From: Phialocephala subalpina
Lineage: Eukaryota; Ascomycota; Leotiomycetes; Helotiales; Mollisiaceae
Reading direction: 5' to 3'
Assembly (NCBI GenBank): GCA_900073065.1
Contig: FJOG01000021.1
Coordinates: forward strand, 1,209,510 to 1,229,173
Length of the DNA: 19,664 bases
Part shown: piece after piece, positions 1 through 10,518 of the stretch
Numbering within the stretch: position 1 is the stretch's first letter
Layout of the letters: every line of letters starts with the position of its first letter
The notes under the pieces: generated by a model
The model's input: only the letters and a program-made list of their open reading frames with translations
What the model was told of the DNA's origin: nothing
Databases searched by the model: none
Position numbers and translations under genes: made by a program

Positions 1-715
1 AAAATTAAAATTTTATTAAAAAAACAATTAATTAATATTATTATAATTGGAAATATATATTATTTAAATAAATATATATATATTTATAATAAAAAAAATA
101 AAAAAATAAAATAAAATCGAAATATTATTTTATTATTTTTATTTTATCGAAATTTAAAATTTAAATATATAATATTTATTTTAATAAATAATAAAAATAA
201 AAGAAATTCGAAAATTATAATATAATTAAAAAAAACTTTTATATATATATTAAGTTTTAAGTTTTAAATTAATACTTTTTAATTTGAAATTATTAAAATA
301 TATAAAAATAAACTCTTTTAAAGAAAATCTAATAATTCGTAATAAAATAAAAAATTTTAATATAATAATTATTTCAAAACTTTTAATTTATATTTATTTA
401 TTATAATTAATCTAATTATTACAAAATTATAATATAATTTTAATTTTAATATTTATTATATATTATAATATTTTTTTAATTAATTAATTATTTTCTTTTT
501 AATTTTAATTTTTATATAATTCTTTCTTTTTTCTATCGATTGAAAAACTTCATATTAATTCTTATAATAAATAAGTAATTATAAATATTTAAATTTTATT
601 TAGAATAATATATATAATTTTAAATTATTTTAATAAATATTAATATATAATTAATATAAGATTTTTCAATGATTATATAAAAAATAAAAATAAAATAAAA
701 ATAATTCTTTGATGG
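1..715. repeat. Extremely AT-rich block, RIP-like
   Basis: Almost all A and T; by eye G+C is under about 10 percent. The few remaining C bases are mostly in CpT or CpG; CpA is scarce and CpC is essentially absent. That is the residue expected after repeat-induced point mutation, which converts CpA to TpA. No reading frame longer than about 60 codons is present and no transposon protein can be recognised. Composition changes between about 690 and 740 to moderate-GC DNA carrying a HET-type gene remnant. Inference: a repeat or transposon degraded beyond recognition. The AT richness is seen directly; RIP as the cause is inferred. Confidence 0.75.
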
Positions 716-739
716 TTAAAGTATTTGATATAATTCATA

Positions 740-1594
740 GGGTGGAGATTAATAGAGTGGAGTTTTCCTTGGAAAAGGAACTCTAGTCGTGATCTTACTA
801 TGGAAACAGATAACTTCTTGCCACTTCCGGGCTAGCCAAGAAGATCCAGCTAGTAATAGGCGACGCGTACCCAGCGGGTTGTGGAAGAATGGCCTGACTG
901 TGGGACTCTGCTGGGGAACGCGCTTCTTTGAATGCCTTCAGAAGCCATTGGATTACGTCGCTCGGTCCTGGAAGCTGGGCGACACGCAAGGTTGCATTGC
1001 ATTTCGCGTAACTGAAGGTCGGAAGATGGAAGTCGATTTGGTCGGGCAGATATCGTAGCCGATGAGTTCAATCCTTTTGGTACTGTGGCCTAGGGCTCTC
1101 TCACGATTCGTACTCCAGTGAGATCTCTCCGCATGTCGAAGGACACCGTTCAGCCGCAAGAGGAACGGGATAAGGGGGCTGGAAAGGTGAGAATAATGTT
1201 GGTGAGGGCCGGGTCTAGGAAGAAGGTTAAGGAATCGCACCTCTTCCTATTGGAGGACCATGAACATACTATAAACCCTCGGGGAACAGGTATCTGTGCC
1301 TTGTGTTTTGACATCGAACCTCCAGATACTACTCCAGATGTATTCCTCGTACGACTAGTCGCCGAAGATCGCCACAGAAAGCTTGAAACCCCAAGTAACA
1401 ACCTGACTCCGGAAGGGATTGTGCTGGAGGCAATGCAAGGACGCAGTGATGCGTACAGAAGGGTTGGCATATGGGTTGTGTACGATGCCATGGCGGCTTG
1501 GATGTCGGAAGAAGTTAAGGCAGATATCACAGCGAGCGAGATAGAGGTTCCTCGAAGAATGGCGACAAACCCAGTTAGAGCTCCAAGAAAATGA
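740..1594 (+). pseudogene. Decayed C-terminal half of a HET-type (heterokaryon incompatibility) protein
   Basis: Pieces of the conserved region downstream of the HET domain appear in order but in changing frames. About 779-829 gives SSRDLTMETD (YS.R.LT motif). About 829-878 gives GLAKKIQLVIGDAYPAG. About 879-971 gives GLWKNGLTVGLCW followed by ARSW. One base out, at 973-984, comes SWAT, completing the usual PSWSWA motif. About 1055-1590 gives ADEFNPFGTVA, a TAG at 1091-1093, then GSLTIR and finally GIVLEAM with YRRVGIWVVYDA, the typical HET-protein tail. This needs at least three or four frame changes plus one stop, so the gene is broken. The longest intact piece is 1118-1594 (158 codons from GTG; first ATG at 1133). 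The N-terminal HET domain itself is absent; the left AT-rich block lies where it should be. Such proteins trigger incompatibility cell death in fungi, but this copy should be inactive. Confidence 0.75.
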
Positions 1595-1835
1595 AAACAT
1601 CCTCACAGACGAACAGGCGTCATTAGAGTCTTTAGAGAGTGCTGGATTGATATGGAGTACTGTCTTCGATTTGTCACATTGCAGTTGTTGATTGCAAAAG
1701 ACGTTGTGGCCTTTTCATTCTGGTGCTTGTCATTTTGCCCATAGTTCCATACAGTTAACGACAAATCGCATCACACTCCCACAGCGTCTGGCCTAGACCA
1801 TGCTAAAAGTACCGAAAAAAGACCATTGCACGCTC

Positions 1836-3368
1836 TCAAGTAGAGACGGCCACCGCGATTGAGTGACCCCCAAAGGCGCCGCCATCTGTACTGGCCTTCG
1901 AAGCCGAATGGATCGAGTTTGTCGTCTCAAATGCGTCCATCTCCAAAACGTCGATTATGTGCTCCTGACTTCCAGTCTTATCAACTTCAGTAACACTGGC
2001 CCTGGTGGCGGTCTTAAAGTCTGGCTCATTGGGATTCCGGGATTGGAGCACGTAACGCCCACCATGCGTGCTGGTAGAAAACCCAATTTGAGAGTGTGTA
2101 TGTCTCGCTGAACGGGTACTCCCGAGGAAACCTGGGAGGTACTTCTGGATTAGTGCCTTGAATGCGGCTGTGCAAGAGAGCAAAAGACCGAGGTGGATCT
2201 CTACAGATGACCAAATCATAGAATCGACCTTGAATTCAATTAGAAGGGCTATAGAGAGTGTGCAAACTAGGAGTGGTATACCGAGTCCCCTGTGGAAATG
2301 TTAGTAGGGGTTTGAATGTAGAATTTAAGTTTGCTTACAAGTGTTATCGCTTTTGTCTATTCGCACAGTTAGTAGGTGAAGCAAGATGATGAGGGATGAA
2401 GACAAACAAGCAGGGACGGAGAGCAAATTAACCAAGGCTTCCAAGCGGGCAACACTCGCAACCAGGACACTGCTAGCAGTTAGCTCTATTGTCGAGTAGT
2501 CTTATGGCCCTCTCGGATGAACACTTACATAAGCCCAAGGGCAAATACGCCGGCCAAACCTATCCGCTGTCTTCTTGGTACTATTTAGCATTAATGTAAT
2601 GCCCATTCTTACCATCAGTTTACTTACGATGTAGACGCCACAGAATGGGAATAGGAAATATAAATATGACTAGATCTAAGATCATATTTAAAGTAGCGAA
2701 AGAAATATAGAAAGGGTAGATATTAATACAGGAACCAGGGAGGTCTGACTGCCAAAGCTTCTTGAAGGGTATACATAAGAGCAAAGATACAATTGAGGTG
2801 GAAATTCCAAAGGCGGTGACAAATGCGATCGAAACGTATAAAATTGCTCGATAGACGGAGTCAGGGGCGATTCGAAGGTAAAATGCGAGGTAAGATAATT
2901 TGATAAACATTTGACAGAGACCATAGAAGAACTGCTCATTCGATAGCACTAGTATTAGCACTGGCCCACCAAATAAATTAGATACGGCAAAATTACCCCT
3001 GTTAGTAGTATAACTTGAGTGTATGCTGGCACATTCGCAGGCTGCAGGTATTGAATATGGAGTCCCTCCCCATATCTTGCCGCTAATTTCATATTAGCAG
3101 CGTAGGTGAAGCGATGAAATCAAGAAGACCTACAGAGAATATAAAGGGACGAAACCGTGAGAGCTAGAATGAACGCAATTAAGATGAGAACTGCATTATT
3201 CATTATCACTTTATGCTGAAGGCGATTTTGTGTAGAACACATACCATCATCGGGTCCAATGTGCTTGATAATAAAACGGCGGGTGAGGAGCCTTGTAGCG
3301 ATAGTGATAGTTGAAAGCGCCATTAAAGCACTATTCAACCCGATAATCAGGGGCCTTTTGTCCTCCAT
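1836..3368 (-). CDS. Fungal rhodopsin-domain / PTH11-like seven-helix membrane protein
   Basis: Built from nine exons: 3368-3245, 3190-3134, 3082-2997, 2934-2628, 2580-2529, 2469-2408, 2356-2339, 2289-2282 and 2228-1836. They sum to 1107 nt, 368 residues plus stop, with every junction in frame. Family marks in order: RLLTRR then GPDD (about 26-41) after helix 1; ARYGEGLHIQYLQP (62-75); FYGLCQMFIKLSYLAFYLR (92-110); CIPFKKLWQ and GSCINIYP; FPIPILWRLHLPRRQRIGL; VASVARLEAL; DNTWDSVDSMIWSSVE; then a hydrophilic tail of about 100 residues rich in Ser and Thr. This matches the family by order and length. There is no N-terminal CFEM domain. Related proteins sit in the plasma membrane and some act as GPCR-like receptors in plant pathogens; the ligand here is unknown. 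Weak points are intron 3 (GTAATT donor) and the 8-nt exon. The start is the first ATG, at 3368. Confidence 0.87.
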
Positions 3369-5027
3369 GGTCGTGGGTATCCTCCGCGAAAGCGTTAATA
3401 AAGATCAATAAGAAATATCGAGTTGTGGCCACCATCCCTTGGGTAATATAACCTCCTTTTCACACATAGGGGACGATGGGTTAGATTTCAAATACGAGAT
3501 CTGCACGCAAAATAAAAAGGAAAACATAGGATTCAACATTGCTGGCGCCCATGGGGGCCGCCCGTTGACGAAAAGCAGATGAATGGGAAGTGAATGTCCC
3601 ATGTTTCGACGCCTCCTATGGCTGGGCCAAACGCTAAAAGAATTATGCCGGGATTTGTTCGTCCCAGAACCATGAAGCCGGCATACCCAGCATATCAGAG
3701 CCACACACTAAGCAGCCGACCCGGGCTGCCAAGCATGAGCCGATGAATGGAAGGAGGGCAAAAGGCGGGGAAGCGGGTCCGAAGATCGCGCGATCGGAAA
3801 TCGCTCAATTATTCCTTGTAAGGCGGGATTTGGTAAGCCCAAAGCACAGATATTCTCGAGTCCAAGTCTGACCACAATTTCAAGATGATTAGATAGTCGG
3901 CCGTGAAAGGGTATGATTCAAGCCCTGGTGTATGTGCGTGCGCCTCTTACGGAGAAGAACACTGAAAAATGTATGCCGTCTCCCTCTGCTGGGGAGAAAA
4001 AAGTGATTCGATATTGGCGAGTGCGCGCACAAGAATTTACTCAGTTGACCAATAAATTTCTCTTCACACCACCTTCTGCCTCACTTAAGACATTAAAAGT
4101 CTCGTGCAGGTCATCTTCTACCTTTTAACTAAGAGATTTTACGAGTATAGAAAATCAAAAAGGAGCCATGATTGGGAAAGTGTTTTCGGTGTTCGCGTAT
4201 TGGCTAAAATCAGCCACTTTTCTCTCCCCGGAGAGACCCTCCATCCACCCTCGGCCCACCACCCACCACCCACCGGTCTTTGCCGAAGGAACCGTGGCCA
4301 GTGGCGTTACCGCTGACACCCAGTGGCGTTGCCGTTGACTCAAGCAGTGGCTGTTCGGGTGAAGAAACCGAGGAGGGACACCTATCAGCTCGGCATGCTG
4401 AAGAACCAAAGAAACTCATTCGGCTTTGGAGTGATGCGTTGCTGAGTAACAGAATCTTCCATGTGATAAAGTGATTCGAAGGATAAGATGTTTGTTTGGT
4501 TAATCGATGATGCAGCGGCAATGCAGGACCGACCATGGTCTTATAATTTGCTTCCTGCAATCCGAATACCTTTGTATGGGACTCCATATAAGAAGGGGGT
4601 CTTATCCTTGAGGAGGATATTGTATTGCAGTATCATAGAATCAGCTGGCGATGCCATGAAACGAAATAAAAGGGGCAACTCCGGTTCACAGCCCGCGTGC
4701 CGGCAGTCCAGTGGCTTGGGCGTCTACGCCAGAGCAGCCACTGTCGGCCGCAGGCTAGGTATTGACGACAGCGACCGTCCACTTGGCGATTTGCAACCAA
4801 GTAGGAGAAAGAAGTATTTCAAGCCAAAAAAAAGCAACATGGGAATTTTTCATAGCCTTTTCCATTCAAAAAAGCCTCATGATTTTAAGTTATTGGAGAT
4901 TTCACACCGCACGAAATATCAAACGCTCCGCACAACGCCAAACCCAAACCCCATCGCTATGCTCGCTAAGAATAAACCACCGATGCTCAACAATCATCAT
5001 AAAAATGCATAAATCCTCAACCACCCC
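3369..5027. other. Intergenic region without a convincing gene
   Basis: This lies between the 5' end of the rhodopsin-like gene and the 3' end of the carboxylesterase gene. Reading frames exist, the longest being 4488-5012 on the plus strand (174 codons), but they show no recognisable domain, no signal peptide and no family motif, and I take them as chance. A perfect 12-bp palindrome lies at 3784-3795 (GATCGCGCGATC), about 415 bp upstream of the receptor start. A CCCACCA run lies at about 4255-4274, and a 22-bp tandem duplication at 4298-4339 is listed separately. Confidence 0.6.
4298..4339. repeat. Two-copy tandem repeat, 22-bp period
   Basis: Copy one is CCAGTGGCGTTACCGCTGAC (4298-4317) and copy two is CCAGTGGCGTTGCCGTTGAC (4320-4339). 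They match at 18 of 20 positions, and both differences are transitions. No gene covers the site. Confidence 0.8.
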
Positions 5028-6962
5028 TCACTGCTTTATCGCAGGCCCAATCCCACTCAAGAAGCTACACCTCGCTTCCTGATCCGCAGGCACCGTCTCC
5101 ATCGTGACATTGCTCGGGTCATTCGGGAAATGGATCCGCTGCATATTGCTCGTCGAAAACGCCTCCCACGTCGGTGCACTCGAGAGTTTGTATTTATTCG
5201 GATCTCCACTCCTGATAAAACTCGCCCAATATCCTTGGATCGTTGGGATGAGCGCACTTTCCGGAGAAGATGAAGTTCCCCAGATACTGTTTGACTCGCT
5301 TGTGTGTGTGACGCCAAGACCGTTGATGGCGTTGGCGGGCTCGAGGACGTCCCAGTGGTAGTTATAGCTCTGGGAGACGCCGTGAGAGGATATCTCGGAG
5401 CTGATGTTGATTCCGGGACAGATGTATCGCATGTCTCCGTATGCGTTGGCGGCAGTGCGCCAGTAGGCGCCTTTGCCAGGGAAGTTTTCTGCTTCGGGGT
5501 AGAAGGTGTCGATTTGGGTGAGGTCGGCGTCAGTGAGGTTGACGAAGTTGTTCTTCAGGAAGTTATGGAATTGTGTGGAGGTATTGATTCCTGTGGGTGT
5601 GAAGATTGTTCCTTCGTTTGTGGTGTCGCCAAAGATAGATGGGATCTTGACGAATTTGCCTTGAGCAAAAAGATTGTAGGTGTAGTCGGTGGAAAAGTTT
5701 CCATCGATGGTTGGACCGTACATGAATACCGGGTTTCCGCCAGCTCCTCCAGGTGTGGGAATCACAGAGTTGTGTTCAGCGATAACCTCGACGTCCAGAC
5801 CGCGAAGGCAGGCCAAGGTGTCGGAGGTCGTGTTGCAGCCAACTCTGTTGACGAGGGCATCGTATTGATACTGTGACTCTTCGACGGTGAGTTGTGCACC
5901 GAAAGATTGACTTTCCGCTGCCGCTCTATGGAAGAGGCCATCGTCTCGACCGCCGTAGGCACTCATGTGCAAATCTACGGAAGCACCACCAGCTGAAGCA
6001 CCACCAATTGTCACCTGCTTTGGATCACCGCCGAACTAGGAATGGTCAGTTTAGTTACATGGTTCAAGGGCGAAGAGAACATACCTGAGAGATGTACTTC
6101 TGAACCCATTCAAGCACTTTTCTCTGGTCGAGTAGTCCAACATTCAGATCGCCATTTGCTTGCACCTCTTTGCTAGCAAGGAAACCATACACACCCACGC
6201 GATAGTTGAACGTGACCACAACCATGTCAAGGTCACCAGCGTTGATGAGATTGGTGCCGTTGAGATTGGGAGCCGACAAACCGTTGAAGCCACCACCTTG
6301 GAAGTACACGAAGACTGGAGATGGGCCTGTATTTACTGTTGGAGCATAGACATCCAGGAACAGACAGTCCTCGGCCAGGCTTGGGTCGAGACTCGTGGAT
6401 GGAGTGGAGTAGCAAACAGCTCCATGCTGTAGAATGTCAGATCACGAATCTTGGTCAGGGAAGATGGACTCACTGTGTTTGCCTGGTAGACCTGACTGTC
6501 CATGATAGGATCTTGTGGGGCTTTGAATCGAAGATCCGCCACGGGTGCCGCAGCATATCTGATTCCCAGCCACTGACTGACGCCACTCGTACCACGAGAG
6601 CCAGTATACGTCGAGTATCCAAGATCAACAGTCAGGTTAACGTTAGTGTCATTATTTGAACCACTGCCGTTGCCACTGCCACTGCCACTGCCACTGCTAC
6701 TGCCACTGCCGGTGTTCTGAGCTTGAGTATGGCGAAGCCCAAACACCAGGCCGAGAACGAGTCCAAGAATGATCATAATTGCTAGGACAGCTCCACAGAT
6801 CCAGTAGAAAAGTCGACGACTGAGACCAAAGGGACCAGTTTTCCGTGAATCACTGCCGTTCTTCGGTATGCTTCCCTCCTCTGGTATGTTATTCTGATCC
6901 GGTAGAGAGCTCTTCGACGCCTCGTTTCCGCCTTTCGCGGAGGTGAAAGGAACGCGAGCCAT
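5028..6962 (-). CDS. Type-B carboxylesterase (cholinesterase-like family), membrane-anchored
   Basis: Three exons, 6962-6474, 6426-6085 and 6035-5028, give 612 residues; both introns (47 and 49 nt) have GTGAGT or GTATGT donors and are phase 0. It should hydrolyse carboxylic esters by the alpha/beta-hydrolase serine mechanism; the substrate is unknown. The nucleophile is Ser291 in GGASAGG, the acid Glu418 in TTNEG and the base His521 in GVTHTSE. The oxyanion loop is QGGGF (206-210), and EDCLFLDV (182-189) is the usual family motif. The N-terminus is unusual: a charged segment of about 50 residues, one hydrophobic helix (about 51-76) after two arginines, then a Gly/Ser linker (about 85-102) before the catalytic domain. 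This suggests a type II anchored enzyme facing the outside or the secretory lumen, where many relatives have a cleaved signal peptide. Several Asn-X-Ser/Thr sites fit an extracytosolic domain. A TATATATAT run sits 4-15 nt before the ATG. Confidence 0.93.
6671..6712 (-). repeat. Hexanucleotide repeat encoding a Gly/Ser linker
   Basis: Seven copies of TGCCAC on the plus strand, the fifth and seventh imperfect, lie in exon 1 of the carboxylesterase gene. On the coding strand the repeat reads as alternating Gly and Ser codons. A 6-nt unit changes length without shifting frame, so the linker could vary between strains. Confidence 0.85.
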
Positions 6963-8271
6963 CTCGAATATATATATGCCGAAGCCGACCCCAGGAATGT
7001 AAATCCGGATTCACTTCCAAGTTTCGATTCACCCGATAGCGGGGTACAGGACGAGGCTGAGCTGTTGGCTCTGAGGCACAATAACTCCTTCGAGTGAAAT
7101 TCCGAGCGTAAGAATTGTATCGCCGAGCAGGAAGAATCAGCCTTGTCCAGAAGGCCTTAGCCGATCACCCCTGTCACCTCGAAGAAACGAGGCGGAACTG
7201 CGACGCAGTCTGCATTGCTCGTCTGATTGGTCGAGGGAGGAGAGGCTGATGTGAGATCGTTCTAGACTTGACGTTAGAAAAACATCTCAAATGTTTGACG
7301 ATAGCGCGTTGATGTTCCATCCTCTCTCCATCTGAAGTTACAAAACGTGTTTTTGATGTTGGAGATGGTCCTGTGCTGTGCCTCTCCCCAGAAATAACCG
7401 CTCGGCCGACCAGCAGGAGTTCACTTGACCTGAATTGAGGCCGGACTTCTCACGTCTGGTGACAATGTACATGAATCGAGAGTCATGTTCCATTTCCCGG
7501 ATAGGTAGCGTGACAATACAAACTTTCTCGAGAGGGGAAATGTAACGTACAAAAACTGGTATCTGTGTCAGACGGGCAAAAATGAAATGCCGAAAATGCA
7601 GGTACGATGGGGTGAGCAAGGTTCGATATTAACCACGAATTGAGGAAGTTGCAAACATGAAGGTCGAGTTGATATAAAGGAAAGCGCGATCGATTCGGCG
7701 AATATTATACATAACGAATATAAACAAAAAGAGAAGAAGGGGGGGAGAGTCGATGATGAAATACAAGTACGGCTGACGGTGACAACCCAGTGACAGTCCC
7801 TGAGATTTTATTGCGCTGACCATCAGAATGATCCCCACAGGGATTTGGCAATGGCACGGCACAGCTCAAACACAGTCAGCACGAGAGTTGGGGGGCTCTG
7901 CGGTAGGCTTGAAACAAATTGTCTGTCCCGTGGCACTGAGCGCCTCCTGTTTAAAGTGGAATTGTCAACATTTGCGATGCAGATATTCTTGGTTGAGGAA
8001 ACTTTCTTTTCTTTTCAATTGTCTTAAAGTATCACGACGTCTCGACTGCAAGCCAAGCACGAACACCTCTCTTCGCGATGAGCCTTTTTCCGTACAGTCG
8101 GAGATCGTCCGACTAGAGAAAAGCTAAGCAAAATCTTATTTTTTAATTAGCCTCTAAAACCAGATGATGCTTAGCCTGGACCAACACAGCCATGAGCCGA
8201 ACTACATCAAGTTAAACATCTCCGAAGCAGCAGGGGCAAGCGACCCTCCAGAACCATTTTCAGCCTTCACA
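6963..8271. other. Intergenic region, upstream of the carboxylesterase gene
   Basis: No reading frame here has a recognisable domain. The frame at 7338-7619 (minus, 93 codons) and the short overlapping frames at 7629-8127 look like chance. The part next to 6962 should hold the esterase promoter. I see no clear TATA box at a normal distance; the TATATATAT run is only 4-15 nt from the ATG. No RNA gene was seen. Confidence 0.55.
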
Positions 8272-8859
8272 TTACATGGGAGCCTGAAGGCAACCACGTT
8301 CTGAAGATACGAGACATCGAGTGACATTGCCCAGAGTGATGGGTTCTAGAACAAAGTGTACTGTCAAGTCATCTTGGCGGGAATAAGATGGCGAAACGTC
8401 ACATCGGAAGTGCTCTTGGTATGCGATCAGAAGAATTGCGCACATGAGACGATGCGATGGAGAATCCAACGGCGAGAACACCGTTTGGGGAATATGATCT
8501 CCAAATAAGGTTGTCGCCCGCAGCCACAAACCGGGGTGACCGACCTCCTTTGCGAGGCGTTCGTCTGAAGGCTGCACAGGGCTGAAAATGCTCTCTTCGT
8601 CTGAACCACCGCCAGACTCATCTCATTCGTTGAAGTCTATTCTATCACGACCGTGGAAAATGATTGTGGTATCATGCCATGTTCCAATCTGCAGCTCCTT
8701 CCAATCGTTGTGTGCACACCTTCGTTGCATCGCATAATCCACATGCTCCTCGATGCAGACCTCAAACACCTCTTGCAAAGCCTTCTCATCGCGAAGTCGT
8801 AACTTCTGGTACTGATGCAAAATCCTTGGCGAAAAGATCGATAGCATATATTCCGTCAA
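8272..8859 (-). pseudogene. Unidentified reading frame interrupted by one stop
   Basis: A single minus-strand frame stays open from 8859 to 8272 except for one TGA at 8625-8623. The upstream part (78 codons from a non-ATG codon; first ATG 8847) reads like real protein, for example LRLRDEKALQEVFEVC and HNDWKELQIGTWHDTT. The downstream part continues with DEESIFSPVQPSDERLAK and LLIAYQEHFRCD. I do not recognise the family. It lies 97 nt downstream of the F-box stop on the same strand. Either it is a gene with a nonsense mutation, or the TGA lies in an intron: an in-frame 51-nt candidate runs from GTCGTG to GTTCAG, but the donor is poor. A chance open frame is also possible. Confidence 0.3.
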
Positions 8860-8955
8860 GGCCGCATGTCATGCCTATGTGTTGAAGTATGGTAAGCATA
8901 TGTTGCAGCAAACTTGTGTCTGTCGTATCCGGGTCGTTGTCACTGCCGTCCAAGA

Positions 8956-9981
8956 TCATTCCTCCCAAGATCCGATCACAATTGCTTTACCTGAATGGCT
9001 AACTTCCTGGTCGATACTTTGTTCGACCATGAGCAGGAGTTGTCCAGTCCTGATCACCAGTTCTGGGTCGTGTTAGCTTTGATACACATGCGCTCCAATC
9101 ACGATACGAACCTTCATACTGTAGCGTGTAGCTTACAGCCTCGTCCTCGTCGGTACTTCGCAATACGGGCGCAGTGCCGTCATCTCTCTCGATGACTCTC
9201 ATCCGCAGGCCGACGGTCTTGTTGTTGTCGGCCCAAAGAAGTCTATCCCCTCTTCCCACATCGATCGATCCACTTCCCGAGGCGTCTTCGGCATTCAACT
9301 TGGCCTGCTCAGCAAGCCAGTGTCTCCAGACTCGAGTGATGCCCTCGCTGATATTGACGCATCCTAGGAGAAACCCTCTAGGCCCTGGCTTGACCACATT
9401 GGTGACAGTACAAAGCTGGCTAAACAGTTCCTCCGCCTCGAGGTGGACATTTTGACACACGAGCTCCTCGTGCTCATCGACCAAATCATTGGCAGCCATG
9501 ATGAACGAACCACCTGCAGGATGACGCCGTATAGTCCTCCTTTCCGCCTCTGGCTTCAATGGACGAAAGTGCGAGTAGAGACTAGCCAGCTTCCCGAGTT
9601 GTCCTGTCTTCGAATCTTCCAGATCTGTATAGACATCCTCCTCCGAGCAAGTGCCCAAAGATTCGAGGACATTTGTGCCAAGATATTCGCAGTTGAGGGA
9701 GGGTGTAGAGAGCTTCGTGGTGGGGTGGTAGCATTCGAGAAGGAGAGTTCGTTCTTTTAACTGTGCAGTTTCAACGAGGCGATGGTAGAGGATTCGTGCA
9801 ATGAGGGAGTGGAAACGGTGCGAGGTGAGCGTTAATGGGAGGAGGGAGAGAGTCGGGAAGGTCGAGAGGATGGAGATGAGGATCTGTGGTTCGTCAGCCT
9901 TGTTCTGCGTCAATGTCTCGGGGAATTGGAGGAACGTACTTCGTTCGGCAAGGCGCCAATTCCAGTGGATTGTACCACCAT
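8956..9981 (-). CDS. F-box domain protein
   Basis: Exons 9981-9940, 9883-9112 and 9062-8956 give 306 residues. Intron 1 has a GTACGT donor, a GCTGAC branch and a CACAG acceptor; intron 2 has a GTTCGT donor, a GCTAAC branch and a CCCAG acceptor. Exon 1 supplies the start and the first part of the F-box, ALPNE, which joins to ILISILSTFPTLSLLPLTLT (about 11-34). F-box proteins usually bind Skp1 and bring substrates to an SCF ubiquitin ligase; no leucine-rich or WD repeats follow, so the substrate is unknown. Other family-like stretches are LECYHP, EYLGT, AEELFSQL, GITRVWRHWLAEQ and the tail EELVIRTGQLLLMVEQS ending GKAIVIGSWEE. Without the introns the gene would look truncated at both ends: the middle frame opens only at a TTG, and its tail would run into an unrelated frame. 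The start ATG at 9981 lies about 85 nt from a TATA-like run. Confidence 0.85.
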
Positions 9982-10065
9982 TTTGTCGTTCTTATATATT
10001 ACAAAGAGTAGAGAAAAACAAAGACACAATGCTGGCGAGTGGAGGGTGTCTGCGAGGAGGGAAAG

Positions 10066-10074
10066 TATATATAT
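10066..10074 (-). promoter_or_regulatory. Candidate TATA box of the F-box gene
   Basis: An alternating TATATATAT run lies about 85-93 nt upstream of the F-box ATG at 9981, a usual distance in filamentous fungi. A second TATATAAG at 9998-9991 is only 10 nt from the ATG and less likely to be used. Identified by position and sequence only. Confidence 0.4.
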
Positions 10075-10511
10075 CGAGTGGTAAAGTAATCGTACAAGGC
10101 CCTCGACGAAACGGTTACGCTGTAGGCTATCGTTGCCGACCGCTTGCCCGTTCTCAACAGAGCTATCGATTGTTGGAGACCTGTCGATAACATCATCAGC
10201 GAATTGAAACCAGACGCGTTTGCGAACGGGATCGTTGGGGGTGGATTGATATTGTTATCGAGGTATTTCGTACCCAATTGAGATGTTTGAGCCAGCCTCG
10301 ACACTTTCAGCTGGCGCGGTCTGTTCGGCAAGGCCCGAGAAAAGTGAGTTGTGGATGTTGATTCGTAAGCGGTAGAGGTAGAATCGAATAGCAGCAAAGT
10401 GCTTGACGATACAGTGCTCTGAGGTTTGGGCACGATTCTGGTGATTGTCGACGGAGGAGATTCATCGTCATCACTGCTTCACGACATCCCTGTTTCCGCC
10501 TTAAGTCCGGG

Positions 10512-10518
10512 TCACGTG
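10512..10518. promoter_or_regulatory. CACGTG (TCACGTG) E-box
   Basis: TCACGTG is the core site of Cbf1-type basic helix-loop-helix factors. It lies about 530 bp upstream of the F-box start. One of five CACGTG cores noted in the window; binding is inferred from the motif. Confidence 0.35.

Noticed and set aside
2620..3368. Rhodopsin-like gene as a pseudogene broken in several frames
   Set aside because: All breaks are resolved by introns with GT/AG ends, and the total is an exact multiple of three with conserved motifs across each junction.
3784..3795. Perfect palindrome GATCGCGCGATC as an operator
   Set aside because: A single copy with no known matching fungal site; a palindrome of this size can occur by chance in 20 kb of two-sided searching.
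4488..5012. 174-codon plus-strand frame as a gene
   Set aside because: No domain, signal peptide or splice structure; it mixes basic and Pro-rich stretches and ends 16 nt from the convergent esterase stop. Most likely chance.
5304..5876. 190-codon plus-strand frame antisense to the carboxylesterase
   Set aside because: It is a shadow of exon 3 of a gene with a clear catalytic triad; its Val/Gly-rich sequence is the usual antisense reading.
7620..7640. GGTTCGA-like sequence as a tRNA B box
   Set aside because: No A box at the right distance and no cloverleaf stems can be formed around it.
9063..9111. Apparent frameshift near the end of the F-box gene
   Set aside because: A 49-nt intron with a GCTAAC branch and CAG acceptor explains it and restores the family tail.
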